From Erwinia sp. HDF1-3R (GTDB taxonomy: Bacteria; Pseudomonadota; Gammaproteobacteria; Enterobacterales; Enterobacteriaceae): DNA of 64,000 bases. Positions 1-9,053 of this stretch are shown here, in pieces. The stretch lies in assembly GCF_039621855.1 (NCBI RefSeq), contig NZ_CP155071.1, positions 3,410,001 to 3,474,000 on the forward strand, written 5' to 3'. The position numbers were made by a program, and so were the translations under genes. Below the pieces are notes generated by a model. It worked only from the letters and a program-made list of their open reading frames with translations. It was not told the DNA's origin and searched no databases. The first letter of the stretch is position 1. Each line of letters opens with the position of its first letter.

Positions 1-122
1 GCCAGACATCCACCCAGCACAACGGAAATAATCAGCAGCCACAGGGTAATCGCCACGCCGGAAAAGCGATAACCGTCCGTCCACAGCAGGGCTTTCCAGT
101 ATTCCTGAATAATATCGATCAT
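1..122 (-). CDS. hisM: Histidine/basic amino acid ABC transporter permease HisM (N-terminal part only)
   Basis: This is the first ~40 residues of an inner-membrane permease; the gene runs off the left edge of the window. The N-terminus MIDIIQEYWKALLWTDGYRF matches the start of enterobacterial HisM. HisM pairs with HisQ to form the membrane channel of the HisJ/ArgT-dependent importer for histidine, lysine, arginine and ornithine, energised by HisP, which must lie outside the window. Its ATG (122-120) overlaps the HisQ stop in an ATGA arrangement, so translation is probably coupled. A hydrophobic stretch begins about residue 22. The identification is secure but the protein is incomplete here. 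Confidence 0.93.
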   Translation of the reverse strand, partial: MIDIIQEYWKALLWTDGYRFSGVAITLWLLIISVVLGGCL

Positions 123-805
123 AAGTCAGCCCTTTTTACACCCACCGAATACCGGCGTTCCAGCCACCACAACACGCCGTTAGAGAGCGTGGTAAATATC
201 AGATAGATAATGCCGGCCACGATGGCAAACCAAAACGGCTGCCAGGTGCTTTTTCCCGCCAGCTGCGTTGCCTTAACCACATCTTCCAGCCCCAGTAATG
301 AAACCAGCGCCGTTGCTTTCAGGATTACCTGCCAGTTATTACCGATACCGGGCAGCGCATAACGCATCATCGCCGGGAACAAAATGCGGCGGAAAGTCTG
401 TGAAGAGGAGAAGCCGAACGCCGTCGCTGCTTCCACCTGCCCTTTTGGCACCGCCATCCAGGCCCCGCGAAAGGTCTCGGTAAAGTACGCGCCATAGATG
501 AAACCGAGCGTAATAATACCGGCCACCATCGGATCGATATCAAACTGGCTAAGCCCCAGCAGGTCGGTAAGCTGGTTAAGGGCAATTTGCAGGCCGTAAA
601 AAATCAGCAGCATCAGAACCAGATCGGGCACACCGCGAATTAAAGTGGTGTAGCCTTCAAAGATTATCCGCAGTGGACGATTAGAGGAGAGTTTGGCGCC
701 CGCACCAACTAAACCGAGGATGACCGACAGCAGCACCGAGCTGAGAGCCAGCTCAAGCGTAACCAGCGCGCCCCTGAAAATGACATCAGAATATCCATAC
801 AGCAT
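119..805 (-). CDS. hisQ: Histidine/basic amino acid ABC transporter permease HisQ
   Basis: Inner-membrane permease of the histidine/lysine/arginine/ornithine ABC importer. The protein has the BPD-type permease fold with several hydrophobic segments and the cytoplasmic EAA-like loop EAATAFGFSSSQTFRRILFP that contacts the ATPase. It aligns with E. coli HisQ over its whole length. I prefer the ATG at 805 (MLYGYSDV), which matches the E. coli start and gives 228 aa, over an in-frame start two codons upstream. It lies between hisJ (97 bp upstream) and hisM (4-nt overlap), as in the canonical hisJQMP operon, so it is probably transcribed from the sigma-54 promoter in front of hisJ. Confidence 0.96.
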   Translation of the reverse strand: MLYGYSDVIFRGALVTLELALSSVLLSVILGLVGAGAKLSSNRPLRIIFEGYTTLIRGVPDLVLMLLIFYGLQIALNQLTDLLGLSQFDIDPMVAGIITLGFIYGAYFTETFRGAWMAVPKGQVEAATAFGFSSSQTFRRILFPAMMRYALPGIGNNWQVILKATALVSLLGLEDVVKATQLAGKSTWQPFWFAIVAGIIYLIFTTLSNGVLWWLERRYSVGVKRADL

Positions 806-902
806 AAGCATTTCCTGTCTTAAATTTCACTACGCGTTTTACCGACAGCAGGCAGGTAAAACAGGGGCCGCCATTTTCGGCAAGCCCCCCTGACAGGTTT
901 TC

Positions 903-1685
903 TTAACCGCCGTACACGTCAAAGTCGAAATATTTTTTAGCCAGCTTGTCGTAGGTGCCATCTTTGCGCATCGATTCAAAAGCTTTGTCGATGGCCGCTT
1001 TCAGATCGGTTTCATCTTTGCGCATGCCTATACCGGTTCCCACGCCAAAGATCTTCTCATCCTTCACCGCCGGACCGGCAAAAGCAAAGTTTTTACCGGC
1101 AGGCTGTTTCAGGAACCCTTCGCTGGCGGCAACCTCATCCTGGAAAGCCGCATCAATTCGACCCGCCGTCAGATCCTGATACACCTGGTCCTGATTTGCA
1201 TAAGGCGTGATGGTTACGCCTTTTGGACGCCACTCCTGATTTGCATAGGTTTCCTGCGTGGTACCCTGAAGCAGTCCGATAGTTTTGCCCTTCAGCGAGT
1301 CCACTGTTGGCAACAGTTTGGAACCTTTAGGCGCAATCAGACGGGCATTGGCTGCAAATAATTTTTCAGAGAAGGCGATCTCCTGCTGACGTTTTTCGGT
1401 AATCGAGAGGGAAGAGATAATGGCATCAATCTTCTTCGCCTTAAGCGAGGGGATCAGCGCGTCAAAATCGCTCTCTACATACGTACATTTGGTCCCCATA
1501 CGTTTGCAGATCTCGTTAGCGAGATCGATATCAAACCCAACCAGCTGCCCCTGGGCATTCTTTGATTCAAAAGGGGCATAGGTAGGATCGTTACCAATGC
1601 GCAGCGTCTTCGGTGCGGCAGCAAATGCGCTACCTGCGGAAGAGAGAGCCAGCAGCAGAGAAAGAGCCAGGACCTGCTTTTTCAT
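903..1685 (-). CDS. hisJ: Periplasmic histidine/basic amino acid-binding protein HisJ
   Basis: Periplasmic substrate-binding protein (SBP family 3, 260 aa) that delivers histidine and probably lysine, arginine and ornithine to HisQMP. It has a clear Sec signal peptide (residues 1-22, KK followed by a hydrophobic core and SAFA-A) and then the family signature [20 protein letters not shown] and [14 protein letters not shown]. The C-terminus [11 protein letters not shown] is that of HisJ. E. coli and Salmonella carry two paralogous binding proteins here, argT and hisJ; only one is present in this window, directly downstream of ubiX. Closest resemblance by eye is to HisJ rather than ArgT, but specificity cannot be read from sequence alone. 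Confidence 0.93.
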   Translation of the reverse strand: MKKQVLALSLLLALSSAGSAFAAAPKTLRIGNDPTYAPFESKNAQGQLVGFDIDLANEICKRMGTKCTYVESDFDALIPSLKAKKIDAIISSLSITEKRQQEIAFSEKLFAANARLIAPKGSKLLPTVDSLKGKTIGLLQGTTQETYANQEWRPKGVTITPYANQDQVYQDLTAGRIDAAFQDEVAASEGFLKQPAGKNFAFAGPAVKDEKIFGVGTGIGMRKDETDLKAAIDKAFESMRKDGTYDKLAKKYFDFDVYGG

Positions 1686-1754
1686 AGATTACCCTCAAGA
1701 TGAACTTTTATTATGGCGTTATGATCTGTTCGCGCCGTTATGGACAATGTTATT

Positions 1755-1770
1755 TGCAGGTTTCATGCCA
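1755..1770 (-). promoter_or_regulatory. Sigma-54 (RpoN) promoter of hisJQM
   Basis: On the minus strand the sequence TGGCATGAAACCTGCA carries the GG (-24) and GC (-12) dinucleotides separated by exactly 10 bp, the sigma-54 spacing. It lies about 70 bp upstream of the hisJ ATG and fits the consensus TGGCAC-N5-TTGCA with two differences. In Salmonella the argT promoter of this transport locus is known to be RpoN/NtrC dependent, which supports the call. The expected start of transcription is near 1744. Confidence 0.8.
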
Positions 1771-1886
1771 CTTTTACGCGGGTGTGCCCCACGGTTGCGC
1801 AGTCCGGTCGCCACGCTCGGTTACAGCGTAAGCGCCCGGATTCTGAGGAAATATATAGCAGATTTGTTGAGGCGGAGCGGCGGCAA

Positions 1887-1954
1887 TGTTGCATTTTGGT
1901 GCAGCAGATGCACGAAATGCGATTCAGCGCCCGCTATTGCACTAATATCGGGCA
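1887..1954. promoter_or_regulatory. Candidate NtrC enhancer sites upstream of hisJ
   Basis: Two sites resemble the NtrC consensus TGCACY-N5-GGTGCA. At 1938-1954, TGCACTAATATCGGGCA matches at 9 of the 12 or so defined positions with correct spacing and both half-site cores largely intact. At 1887-1903 a site has a perfect GGTGCA half and a degraded left half; another TGCAC occurs between them. They sit ~120-185 bp upstream of the sigma-54 promoter, a normal enhancer distance. Binding is inferred, not shown. Confidence 0.6.
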
Positions 1955-1966
1955 GGGAAGCGAATC

Positions 1967-2536
1967 TTATGCACCCTGCCAGCGCGTAAACAGATCCTTA
2001 TCAAGTTCGATATCAAACTGATCTATCACTCTGTTAACTGTCTGATCGACAATATCCATAATCTGCTGCGGACGGTGATAGAAGGCAGGAACGGGGGGCA
2101 TAATGATTGCGCCTAACTCGGCCGCGCTGGTCATCATACGCAGGTGCCCAAGGTGCAGCGGCGTTTCCCTTACGCAAAGTACCAGCCGACGACGCTCCTT
2201 AAGCACCACATCTGCCGCGCGGGTTAGCAGCCCGTCGGTGTAGCTGTGAACAATGCCGGAAAGGGTTTTCATTGAGCACGGCAGGATAGCCATCCCCTCG
2301 GTCTTAAATGAGCCAGAGGAGATGCTGGCAGCAATATCGCGCGCATCGTGAACCACATCGGCCATCGCCTGGACCTCACGCAGCGAATAATCGCTCTCCA
2401 GCGCCAGGGTTTGTCGCGCCGCCTGACTCATTACCAGGTGCGTTTCCACCCCGCTGACCTGCTGCAATATTTGCAGCGTGCGAACGCCATAAATCACGCC
2501 GCTGGCGCCTGAAATGCCAATAATGAGTCGTTTCAT
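1967..2536 (-). CDS. ubiX: Flavin prenyltransferase UbiX
   Basis: UbiX makes the prenylated FMN cofactor used by the UbiD decarboxylase in ubiquinone synthesis, by joining dimethylallyl phosphate to reduced FMN. The 189-aa protein has the flavoprotein start MKRLIIGISGASGVIYG and the family segments PCSMKTLSGI, KERRRLVLCVRETPLHLGHL and MPPVPAFYHRPQQI, all strongly conserved in UbiX/Pad1. Length is normal. It is the last gene of the minus-strand purF-side run: the purF terminator lies just upstream, so ubiX probably has its own promoter in the ~100-bp gap. Gene order purF-ubiX-(argT)-hisJ is as in E. coli. Confidence 0.96.
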   Translation of the reverse strand: MKRLIIGISGASGVIYGVRTLQILQQVSGVETHLVMSQAARQTLALESDYSLREVQAMADVVHDARDIAASISSGSFKTEGMAILPCSMKTLSGIVHSYTDGLLTRAADVVLKERRRLVLCVRETPLHLGHLRMMTSAAELGAIIMPPVPAFYHRPQQIMDIVDQTVNRVIDQFDIELDKDLFTRWQGA

Positions 2537-2576
2537 GGTTAACCTGCTTTAATCATTGAAAGGCCAGCTCCCGCCC

Positions 2577-2614
2577 GCCAAAAAAACAAATGGGCCGGAA
2601 TCGCTTCCAGCCCA
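2577..2614 (-). terminator. Intrinsic terminator of cvpA-purF
   Basis: Read on the minus strand, the hairpin ATGGGCTGGAA-gcga-TTCCGGCCCAT (positions 2614-2589) is followed by TTGTTTTTTT. It starts ~30 bp after the purF stop codon. The stem is 11 bp with one internal mismatch and the U-tract is strong, so this is a convincing rho-independent terminator. Confidence 0.9.
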
Positions 2615-2643
2615 TCAACTCTGTTGCACTCTCGCTAAGGGTA

Positions 2644-4161
2644 TTAGCCTTCGTTGTGCATTTCCAGGTTTTCTACTTCATTCTGACGCGCCATTGCTTT
2701 GGCATCGTCATTGCGTAACGACTGGAGATACTCAAGATAGCGCTGATCGACATCTTTGGTCACGTAGATACCGTTGAAGACCGAGCACTCAAACTGAACG
2801 ATATCCGGGTTTTCTTCACGTACGGCTTCGATCAGGTCATCCAGATCCTGGAACACCAGCGCATCTGCACCAATTAGCTGGCGGATCTCTTCCACTTCAC
2901 GTCCGTGCGCAATCAGTTCCGTCGCGCTGGGCATATCAATGCCATAGACGTTAGGGAAACGCACTTCCGGTGCCGCTGAGGCAAGGTAGACTTTTTTCGC
3001 GCCTGCCTCACGGGCCATCTCGATAATCTGTTCGGAGGTGGTCCCACGCACGATGGAATCATCAACCAGCAGGACGTTCTTGCCGCGAAACTCCGCGCGG
3101 TTAGCGTTCAGCTTACGGCGCACGGCGCTGCGGCGCTGGTGCTGCCCCGGCATGATAAAGGTGCGGCCGACATAGCGGTTTTTAACAAAGCCCTGACGAT
3201 ACGGCTTGTCGAGGATACGGGCGATCTCCAGCGCGATATCGCAGGAGGTTTCCGGAATGGGGATCACCACATCAATATCCAGATCTTCCCACTCACGGGC
3301 GATTTTCGCGCCCAGTTTGGTGCCCATGCGCACCCGTGCACTGTAGACGGAGATTTTGTCCAGGAACGAGTCCGGGCGGGCAAAATAGACGTACTCAAAC
3401 AGGCAGGGATTGAATTTCGGGTTTTCCGCGCACTGACGGGTGAAAAGCTGGCCCTTCTCGGTTACATAGACCGCTTCGCCCGGCGCCACATCGCGCAGGA
3501 ATTCAAAGCCCAGGGTATCCAGCGCCACGCTCTCAGAGGCCACCATATATTCACAGCGACCGTCCTGCATGCCGCGTTTGCCGATAACCAGCGGGCGAAT
3601 GCCGTTAGGATCGCGGAAAGCGACCAGGCCATGGCCAATAATCATTGCCACGCAGGCATAAGCGCCGCGAACGTGCTGATGCACGGCCGCAACCGCCGAA
3701 AAAATATTCTCTGCTTCCAGCGGGTAGTGCTGAAAACGATCCAGCTCCTGCGCAAAGATATTCAGCAGGATTTCAGAATCGGAGGTGGTATTCACGTGAC
3801 GACGACCGCTTTCAAACAGCGCGCGGCGCAGTTCGTGGGCATTGGTCAGGTTACCATTATGCGCAAGTGTGATGCCGAAAGGCGAGTTGACGTAGAAGGG
3901 CTGCGCTTCAGAAGCACTTGAGCTTCCGGCAGTAGGATAGCGTACGTGGCCAATCCCCATATTCCCCTGCAAACGCTGCATATGGCGGGCTTCAAATACA
4001 TCGCTAACCAGACCGTTTGCTTTACGCAGGCGGAAGCAATTCAGTGCATCGATGGTGACAATGCCAGCGGCATCCTGCCCACGGTGCTGTAGCACCGTTA
4101 ACGCGTCATAAATCGACTGGTTGACCGGCATAAAACCGGCGATTCCGACAATACCGCACAT
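2644..4161 (-). CDS. purF: Amidophosphoribosyltransferase PurF
   Basis: PurF catalyses the committed step of purine synthesis, converting PRPP and glutamine to 5-phosphoribosylamine. The 505-aa protein begins [10 protein letters not shown], so Cys2 becomes the N-terminal nucleophile of the class II glutamine amidotransferase domain (about residues 1-235). The C-terminal phosphoribosyltransferase domain carries the PRPP-binding motif [17 protein letters not shown] and the conserved segment [14 protein letters not shown]. Length equals the E. coli enzyme. It follows cvpA by 36 bp and ends at a strong terminator. The PurR box upstream of cvpA probably controls both genes. Confidence 0.98.
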   Translation of the reverse strand: MCGIVGIAGFMPVNQSIYDALTVLQHRGQDAAGIVTIDALNCFRLRKANGLVSDVFEARHMQRLQGNMGIGHVRYPTAGSSSASEAQPFYVNSPFGITLAHNGNLTNAHELRRALFESGRRHVNTTSDSEILLNIFAQELDRFQHYPLEAENIFSAVAAVHQHVRGAYACVAMIIGHGLVAFRDPNGIRPLVIGKRGMQDGRCEYMVASESVALDTLGFEFLRDVAPGEAVYVTEKGQLFTRQCAENPKFNPCLFEYVYFARPDSFLDKISVYSARVRMGTKLGAKIAREWEDLDIDVVIPIPETSCDIALEIARILDKPYRQGFVKNRYVGRTFIMPGQHQRRSAVRRKLNANRAEFRGKNVLLVDDSIVRGTTSEQIIEMAREAGAKKVYLASAAPEVRFPNVYGIDMPSATELIAHGREVEEIRQLIGADALVFQDLDDLIEAVREENPDIVQFECSVFNGIYVTKDVDQRYLEYLQSLRNDDAKAMARQNEVENLEMHNEG

Positions 4162-4197
4162 AGGGTCATTTCCTCATAAGCCGCAACCCCGGCTCAA

Positions 4198-4683
4198 TTA
4201 CCGGGGCAAAAAACTCGACGTGCTTTTCAGATAGTCAAAAAACCACCTGATGATGTAGCTGAACTGGGGGACCAGCTGGGACTGTTGCCAGTCCGGGCTT
4301 TTAGAAAAGCCGGTGAATGTATCAAGGAAGAACAGCATCGCCGATACGATCAGCACGCCGCGCAACGCCCCGAAACAGACGCCGAGTACCCGGTCAGTAC
4401 CCGACAGCCCGGTTTTTTCAACCAGTGAACCAATAACGTAGTTGACGATGGCCCCGACTAACAGCGTGGCAACGAACAACACCGCAATAGCGATCCCATT
4501 TCTGACCAGTTCATCGTTGAATCCAGTGAGCCAGACGGCCAGGAAGGCGTAATAATGACTGGCGACAAAAAATGCGCATCCCCAGGTGACGAGTGATAAA
4601 GCTTCCCGAACGAACCCGCGGATCAGGCTGACCAGTGCCGAAAAACCGACAACCGCAATAATGACGTAATCTATCCAGACCAT
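4198..4683 (-). CDS. cvpA: CvpA family inner-membrane protein
   Basis: CvpA is an inner-membrane protein needed for colicin V production and, in several enteric species, for bile or envelope stress resistance; its biochemical role is unclear. The 162-aa product starts MVWIDYVIIAVVGFSALVSL and has about four hydrophobic segments. The segment KTGLSGTDRVLGVCFGALRG is the family hallmark. An in-frame start 69 bp further upstream exists, but the ATG at 4683 matches the E. coli start and has a GGAAGAG ribosome-binding site. It is the promoter-proximal gene of cvpA-purF, with a PurR-like operator ~120 bp upstream. Confidence 0.94.
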   Translation of the reverse strand: MVWIDYVIIAVVGFSALVSLIRGFVREALSLVTWGCAFFVASHYYAFLAVWLTGFNDELVRNGIAIAVLFVATLLVGAIVNYVIGSLVEKTGLSGTDRVLGVCFGALRGVLIVSAMLFFLDTFTGFSKSPDWQQSQLVPQFSYIIRWFFDYLKSTSSFLPR

Positions 4684-5232
4684 GAACTCTTCCAGCGACT
4701 GTGCCCCTGCCTCAGATCCCGCCTCTTGTTGCCTGTGAGAAACGTGCTTCACTATGCAGAAAAAGAGGACGTAACCGGAGTTCGGGGCGAATTCTAACAG
4801 AAAAAGAAAACGTTTGCGTACGGTTTTCCTTTGCCAGTTTAATTAAAATGTTGCGCAAAAATAATACGCACTTATGTCGTCTCTCATCCACTCATGAGGA
4901 TGCTGCACTCTGATAAAGTAATCATTTGATTCATAATAAATAATGGGGCAACTGGAAGTGATAATGCAAGGGACTCAGGCGCGCGATTAACTGCTTTGTA
5001 AGGCTGAGGCTTTTATATTAACAGGTACAGACTAACAGTCCGCGGCGCTGAACAACCCTGCGCAATTCACAGGAGCCCTCAATGTTTCCTGTACCCCAAT
5101 ACCCACGTTGCTAACACTGCTCCTTCATCGCGAGCACCAGCGTGCTTAAGCGGTTCCTTCATACCGCGAGCATTTAAGCTGACCCGCAGCCCCCGGGATT
5201 ATCCCTGATCCGGAGGTCTGCGAGGCAGGTTA
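4684..5232. other. 549-bp intergenic region between dedD and cvpA
   Basis: No convincing gene. The cvpA-proximal side holds the PurR operator. The dedD-proximal side holds two imperfect direct repeats, 5121-5152 (tccttcatcgcgagca...cttaagc) and 5155-5179 (tccttcataccgcgagca...ttaagc). They could be a decayed repetitive element or part of the dedD 3' region. The gap is about twice as long as I recall for E. coli. Confidence 0.6.
4804..4819. promoter_or_regulatory. PurR operator for cvpA-purF
   Basis: AAGAAAACGTTTGCGT matches the PurR palindrome ACGCAAACGTTTGCGT at 14 of 16 positions, with the central AAACGTTT intact. It lies ~120 bp upstream of cvpA. Purine repression of cvpA-purF by PurR is established in E. 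coli. Confidence 0.85.
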
Positions 5233-5988
5233 TCAGTGCGCGCTGTAGGGTTTAACCACGCCGCCCAGTCCGGAAATTCCCTGTAGCTCACCAACGGCGG
5301 CCTGCATTTTCGCTTTGGAGGCGTCGGGGCCGACATAAAGGCGGGTGATTTGCCCCTGGACCGGCGTAGAGGGCTGAGTAAAGGCCCGATAGCCGGACAG
5401 ACGCAGTTTCGCGACGATCTCATTCACCTTAGCCGCATTTTTCAGTGCGCCCAGCTGTACGACCCAGGCCTGGCCTGACGGCGCGGCTTCCGGCTGCGCT
5501 TTCTGGCGCGACTCCGCTACAGTGGTGGATTCATCCTCTGCTGCGGTCCGCGGCTTTTCAACCGGCTTAGGCGCAGGCTTTTCAACCGGTTTCGGTTTTT
5601 CCACCGGCTTCGGTTTTTCGACAGGCTTCGGCTTTTCAACCGGCTTCGGCTGTGCGGCAGGTTTAGATGGCTGGACCGAAGGCGGTGCGACCACATCCGG
5701 CTCGTTTACCGACTGCGGCGCCGTTGAACCGCTCTCAGCCTGTGAGCTGTTCTCACTGTTGCTGCCCATCGTCGCGGCACCTTCCGGCGGCTGGGCGGGC
5801 AGCGGCTGTGTTACCGACGGAACCATATCGGTTTCCTGCTGATCGCCCGGTTTTGGCACCAGCGGGATTGCCGCAAACTCTTCTTTATAGTGCTTCTTTT
5901 TACCGTCCAGCAGCCCTGGCAGCACGATCACGCCCAGCGCCACAATGATGATGGTTCCGACTAAACGGTTCTGAAACTTACTTGCCAC
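5233..5988 (-). CDS. dedD: SPOR-domain cell-division protein DedD
   Basis: DedD is a bitopic inner-membrane protein that accumulates at the septal ring through its SPOR domain, which binds denuded peptidoglycan. The 251-aa product has an N-terminal anchor (about residues 9-27, VGTIIIVALGVIVLPGLL), a long Pro/Lys/Glu linker, and a C-terminal SPOR domain (about 172-250, WVVQLGALKNAAKVNEIVAK). It is ~30 residues longer than E. coli DedD because the linker contains five to six near-identical KPVEKP units (5560-5645). The start codon is GTG. It overlaps the end of folC by 11 nt, so the two are co-transcribed and probably coupled. Confidence 0.94.
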   Translation of the reverse strand: MASKFQNRLVGTIIIVALGVIVLPGLLDGKKKHYKEEFAAIPLVPKPGDQQETDMVPSVTQPLPAQPPEGAATMGSNSENSSQAESGSTAPQSVNEPDVVAPPSVQPSKPAAQPKPVEKPKPVEKPKPVEKPKPVEKPAPKPVEKPRTAAEDESTTVAESRQKAQPEAAPSGQAWVVQLGALKNAAKVNEIVAKLRLSGYRAFTQPSTPVQGQITRLYVGPDASKAKMQAAVGELQGISGLGGVVKPYSAH

Positions 5989-7240
5989 TGCCGTTCTCCG
6001 CTTCTATCGTTTCCATTACCTGAGCTACGGTATGGAATGAGCCACATACCAGTACAATATCCTGTTCCGCTGCCTGCTTCAGTGCCTGGTGATATGCGTC
6101 AGCCACGCTGGGAAATGCCTTCGCCGCGGGCAGATACGCCATTAGCTGTTCAGCCGTGGCACCGCGCGGCCCATCAAGAGGCGCGCAGTACCAGCTATCG
6201 ATCACCGGGCTGAGGCAGGCCAGCGTACCGGCGATGTCTTTGTCGTGCAGCATACCGACCACTGCATGGGTCCTGCCGACGTCAGGCAGCTCGCCTAATC
6301 GTTCGGCGAGGTAAGCCGCCGCATGAGGATTATGCGCCACGTCAAGGATTACCCGTGGCCCCTGTGCGACGGTCTGGAAGCGCCCCGGTAACACGGCCTT
6401 AGCCAGCCATTCGCGCAGGATAGCCTCATCCACTTTCAGCGGCGATGCACGCAGCGCAGCCAGCGCCGTCGCCGCATTGGGTAAAGGCACCTGCGGCAGC
6501 GGCAGCCCGCTCAGCGTACCCTGTGCATCGCTGAACGACCAGCAGTGCGCTTGGGCGGTATATGACCAGTCATGACCCCGCCGGAATAAATGCGCCCCCA
6601 GTGAATCAGCCACTTCTGCGATAGTGTCTGGCATATCGGGCTCGCCCACGATGGCGGGTTTGCCGGCACGGAACACGCCCGCCTTTTCACGACCAATACT
6701 TTCCCGATCCGGCCCAAGCCAGTCGGTATGGTCGAGCGCGATGCTGGTGATCACGGCCACATCCGAATCTACAATATTGGTGGCATCAAGACGGCCACCC
6801 AGCCCGACCTCAAGGATCACCACGTCAAGTGCCGCACGTTTAAACAGCCACAGGGCGGAAAGCGTGCCGTATTCAAACCAGGTCAGCGAGGTTTCACCGC
6901 GCCCTGCCTCGATATCGACAAAGGATGCAATATGCTCAGATTCAGCCAGCTCTTCGCCCTGAATACGCACGCGCTCGGTATAGCGAACCAGATGGGGCGA
7001 ACTGAAGACGCCAACGCGATAGCCAGCCGCCATCAGCAGCGTTTCCAGCATACGACAGGTTGTGCCTTTGCCATTGGTTCCCGCGACGGTGAAAACAAAA
7101 GGGGCGGGGGTAAGCAGGTCGAGCGAGGTAGCCACGCGCTGTACGCGTGCCAGCCCGAGTTCGATAGCCTGAGAATGTAAATTCTCAAGATAATGAAGCC
7201 ACGTGGCCAGGGGCGACGTGGCTTGAGGAAGATTATCCAT
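5978..7240 (-). CDS. folC: Bifunctional dihydrofolate synthase/folylpolyglutamate synthase FolC
   Basis: FolC adds L-glutamate to dihydropteroate to form dihydrofolate, and then further glutamates to reduced folates. The 420-aa protein shows the Mur-ligase P-loop VAGTNGKGTTCRMLE, the metal-site region LEVGLGGRLDATN, SIALDHTDWLG, and the C-terminal FDVAHNPHAA-type motif (here LDVAHNPHAAAYL). Length is that of the E. coli enzyme. It follows accD by 61 bp and overlaps dedD at its 3' end, keeping the accD-folC-dedD operon order of E. coli. Confidence 0.97.
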   Translation of the reverse strand: MDNLPQATSPLATWLHYLENLHSQAIELGLARVQRVATSLDLLTPAPFVFTVAGTNGKGTTCRMLETLLMAAGYRVGVFSSPHLVRYTERVRIQGEELAESEHIASFVDIEAGRGETSLTWFEYGTLSALWLFKRAALDVVILEVGLGGRLDATNIVDSDVAVITSIALDHTDWLGPDRESIGREKAGVFRAGKPAIVGEPDMPDTIAEVADSLGAHLFRRGHDWSYTAQAHCWSFSDAQGTLSGLPLPQVPLPNAATALAALRASPLKVDEAILREWLAKAVLPGRFQTVAQGPRVILDVAHNPHAAAYLAERLGELPDVGRTHAVVGMLHDKDIAGTLACLSPVIDSWYCAPLDGPRGATAEQLMAYLPAAKAFPSVADAYHQALKQAAEQDIVLVCGSFHTVAQVMETIEAENGSGK

Positions 7241-7301
7241 GTGTCCCGTTCACAACGTTACGGTGCATTGGGGAAAGGGCTTGCGCCCTTTCGGGAATCA
7301 A

Positions 7302-8213
7302 TCAGGCCTCGTGGCTCTGAGGTGCATCTTCGACCACCTCTTGCGGGGCGTCTTCATGCGGCTCTGGCAGATTCATCATCTTGGCCAGAATCGTCGCCAG
7401 CTTAAAGCGCATCACCGGGCGGCGCACGATCATATCAATCGCGCCTTTTTCGATTAGGAACTCGCTGCGCTGGAAGCCAGGCGGCAGCTTCTCGCGCACG
7501 GTTTGTTCGATAACGCGCGGGCCAGCAAAACCGATCAGCGCTTTAGGTTCAGCGATATTCAGATCGCCCAGCATGGCGAAACTGGCAGAAACGCCGCCCA
7601 TGGTCGGGTCGGTCAGTACGGAGATATAAGGAAGCCCCCGCGCCTGCATTTTTGCCAGCGCGGCGCTGGTTTTCGCCATCTGCATCAGCGACATCAGCGC
7701 TTCCTGCATACGGGCACCACCGGAGGCTGAAAAACAGATCATCGGGCAGTTGTCTTCCAGCGCCTGCTCAACCGCACGAACAAAACGCGCGCCGACCACC
7801 GAGCCCATCGATCCACCCATAAAGGAGAACTCAAAGGCAGCAGCGACTACGGGCATATCGTACAGCGTGCCTTTCATGACGATCAGAGCATCTTTTTCAC
7901 CGGTGTCTTTCTGAGCCGCTGAAAGACGGTCTTTGTACTTTTTAGAATCCCTGAACTTGAGCAAATCCTTCGGCTCCAGCTCGCTGCCCAGCTCAACCAT
8001 CGAGCCTTCATCCAGCACGCTGTGCAGACGATCGCGACCATGCATACGCATGTGGTGGTCGCATTTCGGGCAAACTTCAAGATTACGTTCCAGCTCGGCG
8101 CGGTAGAGAACCTGGCCGCAGCTGTCACACTTGGTCCAGACACCTTCCGGAATACTGGATTTGCGCGTTGGGGAGATTGTGCTCTTATTGAGAATTCGTT
8201 CAATCCAGCTCAT
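7302..8213 (-). CDS. accD: Acetyl-CoA carboxylase carboxyltransferase subunit beta AccD
   Basis: AccD is the beta subunit of the carboxyltransferase that moves CO2 from carboxybiotin to acetyl-CoA, the first step of fatty acid synthesis; AccA is its partner, encoded elsewhere. The ATG at 8213 gives 303 aa starting MSWIERIL, matching E. coli. An N-terminal four-Cys zinc finger is present ([16 protein letters not shown] then [10 protein letters not shown]), followed by the crotonase-like core [19 protein letters not shown] and [12 protein letters not shown]. The open frame extends 59 codons upstream, but that segment is unlike any AccD. In E. coli AccD also binds its own mRNA. Confidence 0.97.
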   Translation of the reverse strand: MSWIERILNKSTISPTRKSSIPEGVWTKCDSCGQVLYRAELERNLEVCPKCDHHMRMHGRDRLHSVLDEGSMVELGSELEPKDLLKFRDSKKYKDRLSAAQKDTGEKDALIVMKGTLYDMPVVAAAFEFSFMGGSMGSVVGARFVRAVEQALEDNCPMICFSASGGARMQEALMSLMQMAKTSAALAKMQARGLPYISVLTDPTMGGVSASFAMLGDLNIAEPKALIGFAGPRVIEQTVREKLPPGFQRSEFLIEKGAIDMIVRRPVMRFKLATILAKMMNLPEPHEDAPQEVVEDAPQSHEA

Positions 8214-8358
8214 TGATGACCTTTCTGTTTGAACCTGGCTTAACCAGTTTTCTTTTTCCACGCCGCAGCAGCAGCGCAGACCGTAAATGTCGCTCATTAA
8301 ACCATAACCGCCCGACGCTGTGGATAAAAATCTGGCCGTCGGGCACGTGTTTAATGCA

Positions 8359-9024
8359 TTACGACTGCGATTTAGGCGGCTTTGCAGCACGCCGGTGACG
8401 CAGAACCTCTATGACGCCCGGCAGAATAGAGACCAGGATTATCGCCACAATCAGATAATGAATATTCTTCTGTACCGCTGGCAGGTTACCAAAGAAGTAG
8501 CCCGCGTAGGAAAACAGCAGCACCCAAAGCAGTCCGCCCGTCACATTAAACAGCGCGAAGTGGCGGTAGGACATTTTACCCATACCGGCCACAAAGGGGG
8601 CAAAAGTGCGAACAATTGGAACAAAGCGCGCAAGAATAATCGTTTTCCCGCCGTGGCGCTCGTAAAACTGATGCGTTTTATCCAGATAGCTACGACGGAA
8701 GATTTTCGACGAAGGGTTGCTGAACAGCCTGTCGCCAAATAAACGCCCGATGGTGTAGTTCACCGCGTCACCCAGAATGGCGGCAATGCACAGCAGCAGC
8801 GCCATCATATGCACATTCAGCGCACTGTCGGGTATTGCCGCCAGCGCGCCCGCCACGAACAACAGCGAGTCGCCCGGCAGGAATGGCGTAACCACCAGGC
8901 CGGTTTCACAAAACAGGATAAGGAACAGAATGGCGTAGATCCAGATGCCGTACTGCGCAACCATAGCCTGTAGATGAACATCAATGTGCAGAATAAAATC
9001 AATCAGGGTGTGAATCATTTCCAT
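8359..9024 (-). CDS. dedA: DedA family membrane protein
   Basis: DedA proteins are polytopic inner-membrane proteins; recent work places the family in flipping of lipid carriers such as undecaprenyl phosphate and phospholipids, and E. coli mutants lacking several members show envelope and division defects. The 221-aa sequence carries the family motifs [19 protein letters not shown] and [20 protein letters not shown], with the conserved Glu, Asp and two Arg residues. It aligns with E. coli DedA itself along the full length. It sits 30 bp downstream of truA and 145 bp upstream of accD, the E. coli order. Confidence 0.95.
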   Translation of the reverse strand: MEMIHTLIDFILHIDVHLQAMVAQYGIWIYAILFLILFCETGLVVTPFLPGDSLLFVAGALAAIPDSALNVHMMALLLCIAAILGDAVNYTIGRLFGDRLFSNPSSKIFRRSYLDKTHQFYERHGGKTIILARFVPIVRTFAPFVAGMGKMSYRHFALFNVTGGLLWVLLFSYAGYFFGNLPAVQKNIHYLIVAIILVSILPGVIEVLRHRRAAKPPKSQS

Positions 9025-9053
9025 ACTTGTTTCCCTAATACTTCGGACCAGGA

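Noticed and set aside
8310..8344. GCCCGACG...CGTCGGGC hairpin after dedA as an intrinsic terminator
   Set aside because: The loop is 19 nt and no U-tract follows on the minus strand; kept only as a possible structure.
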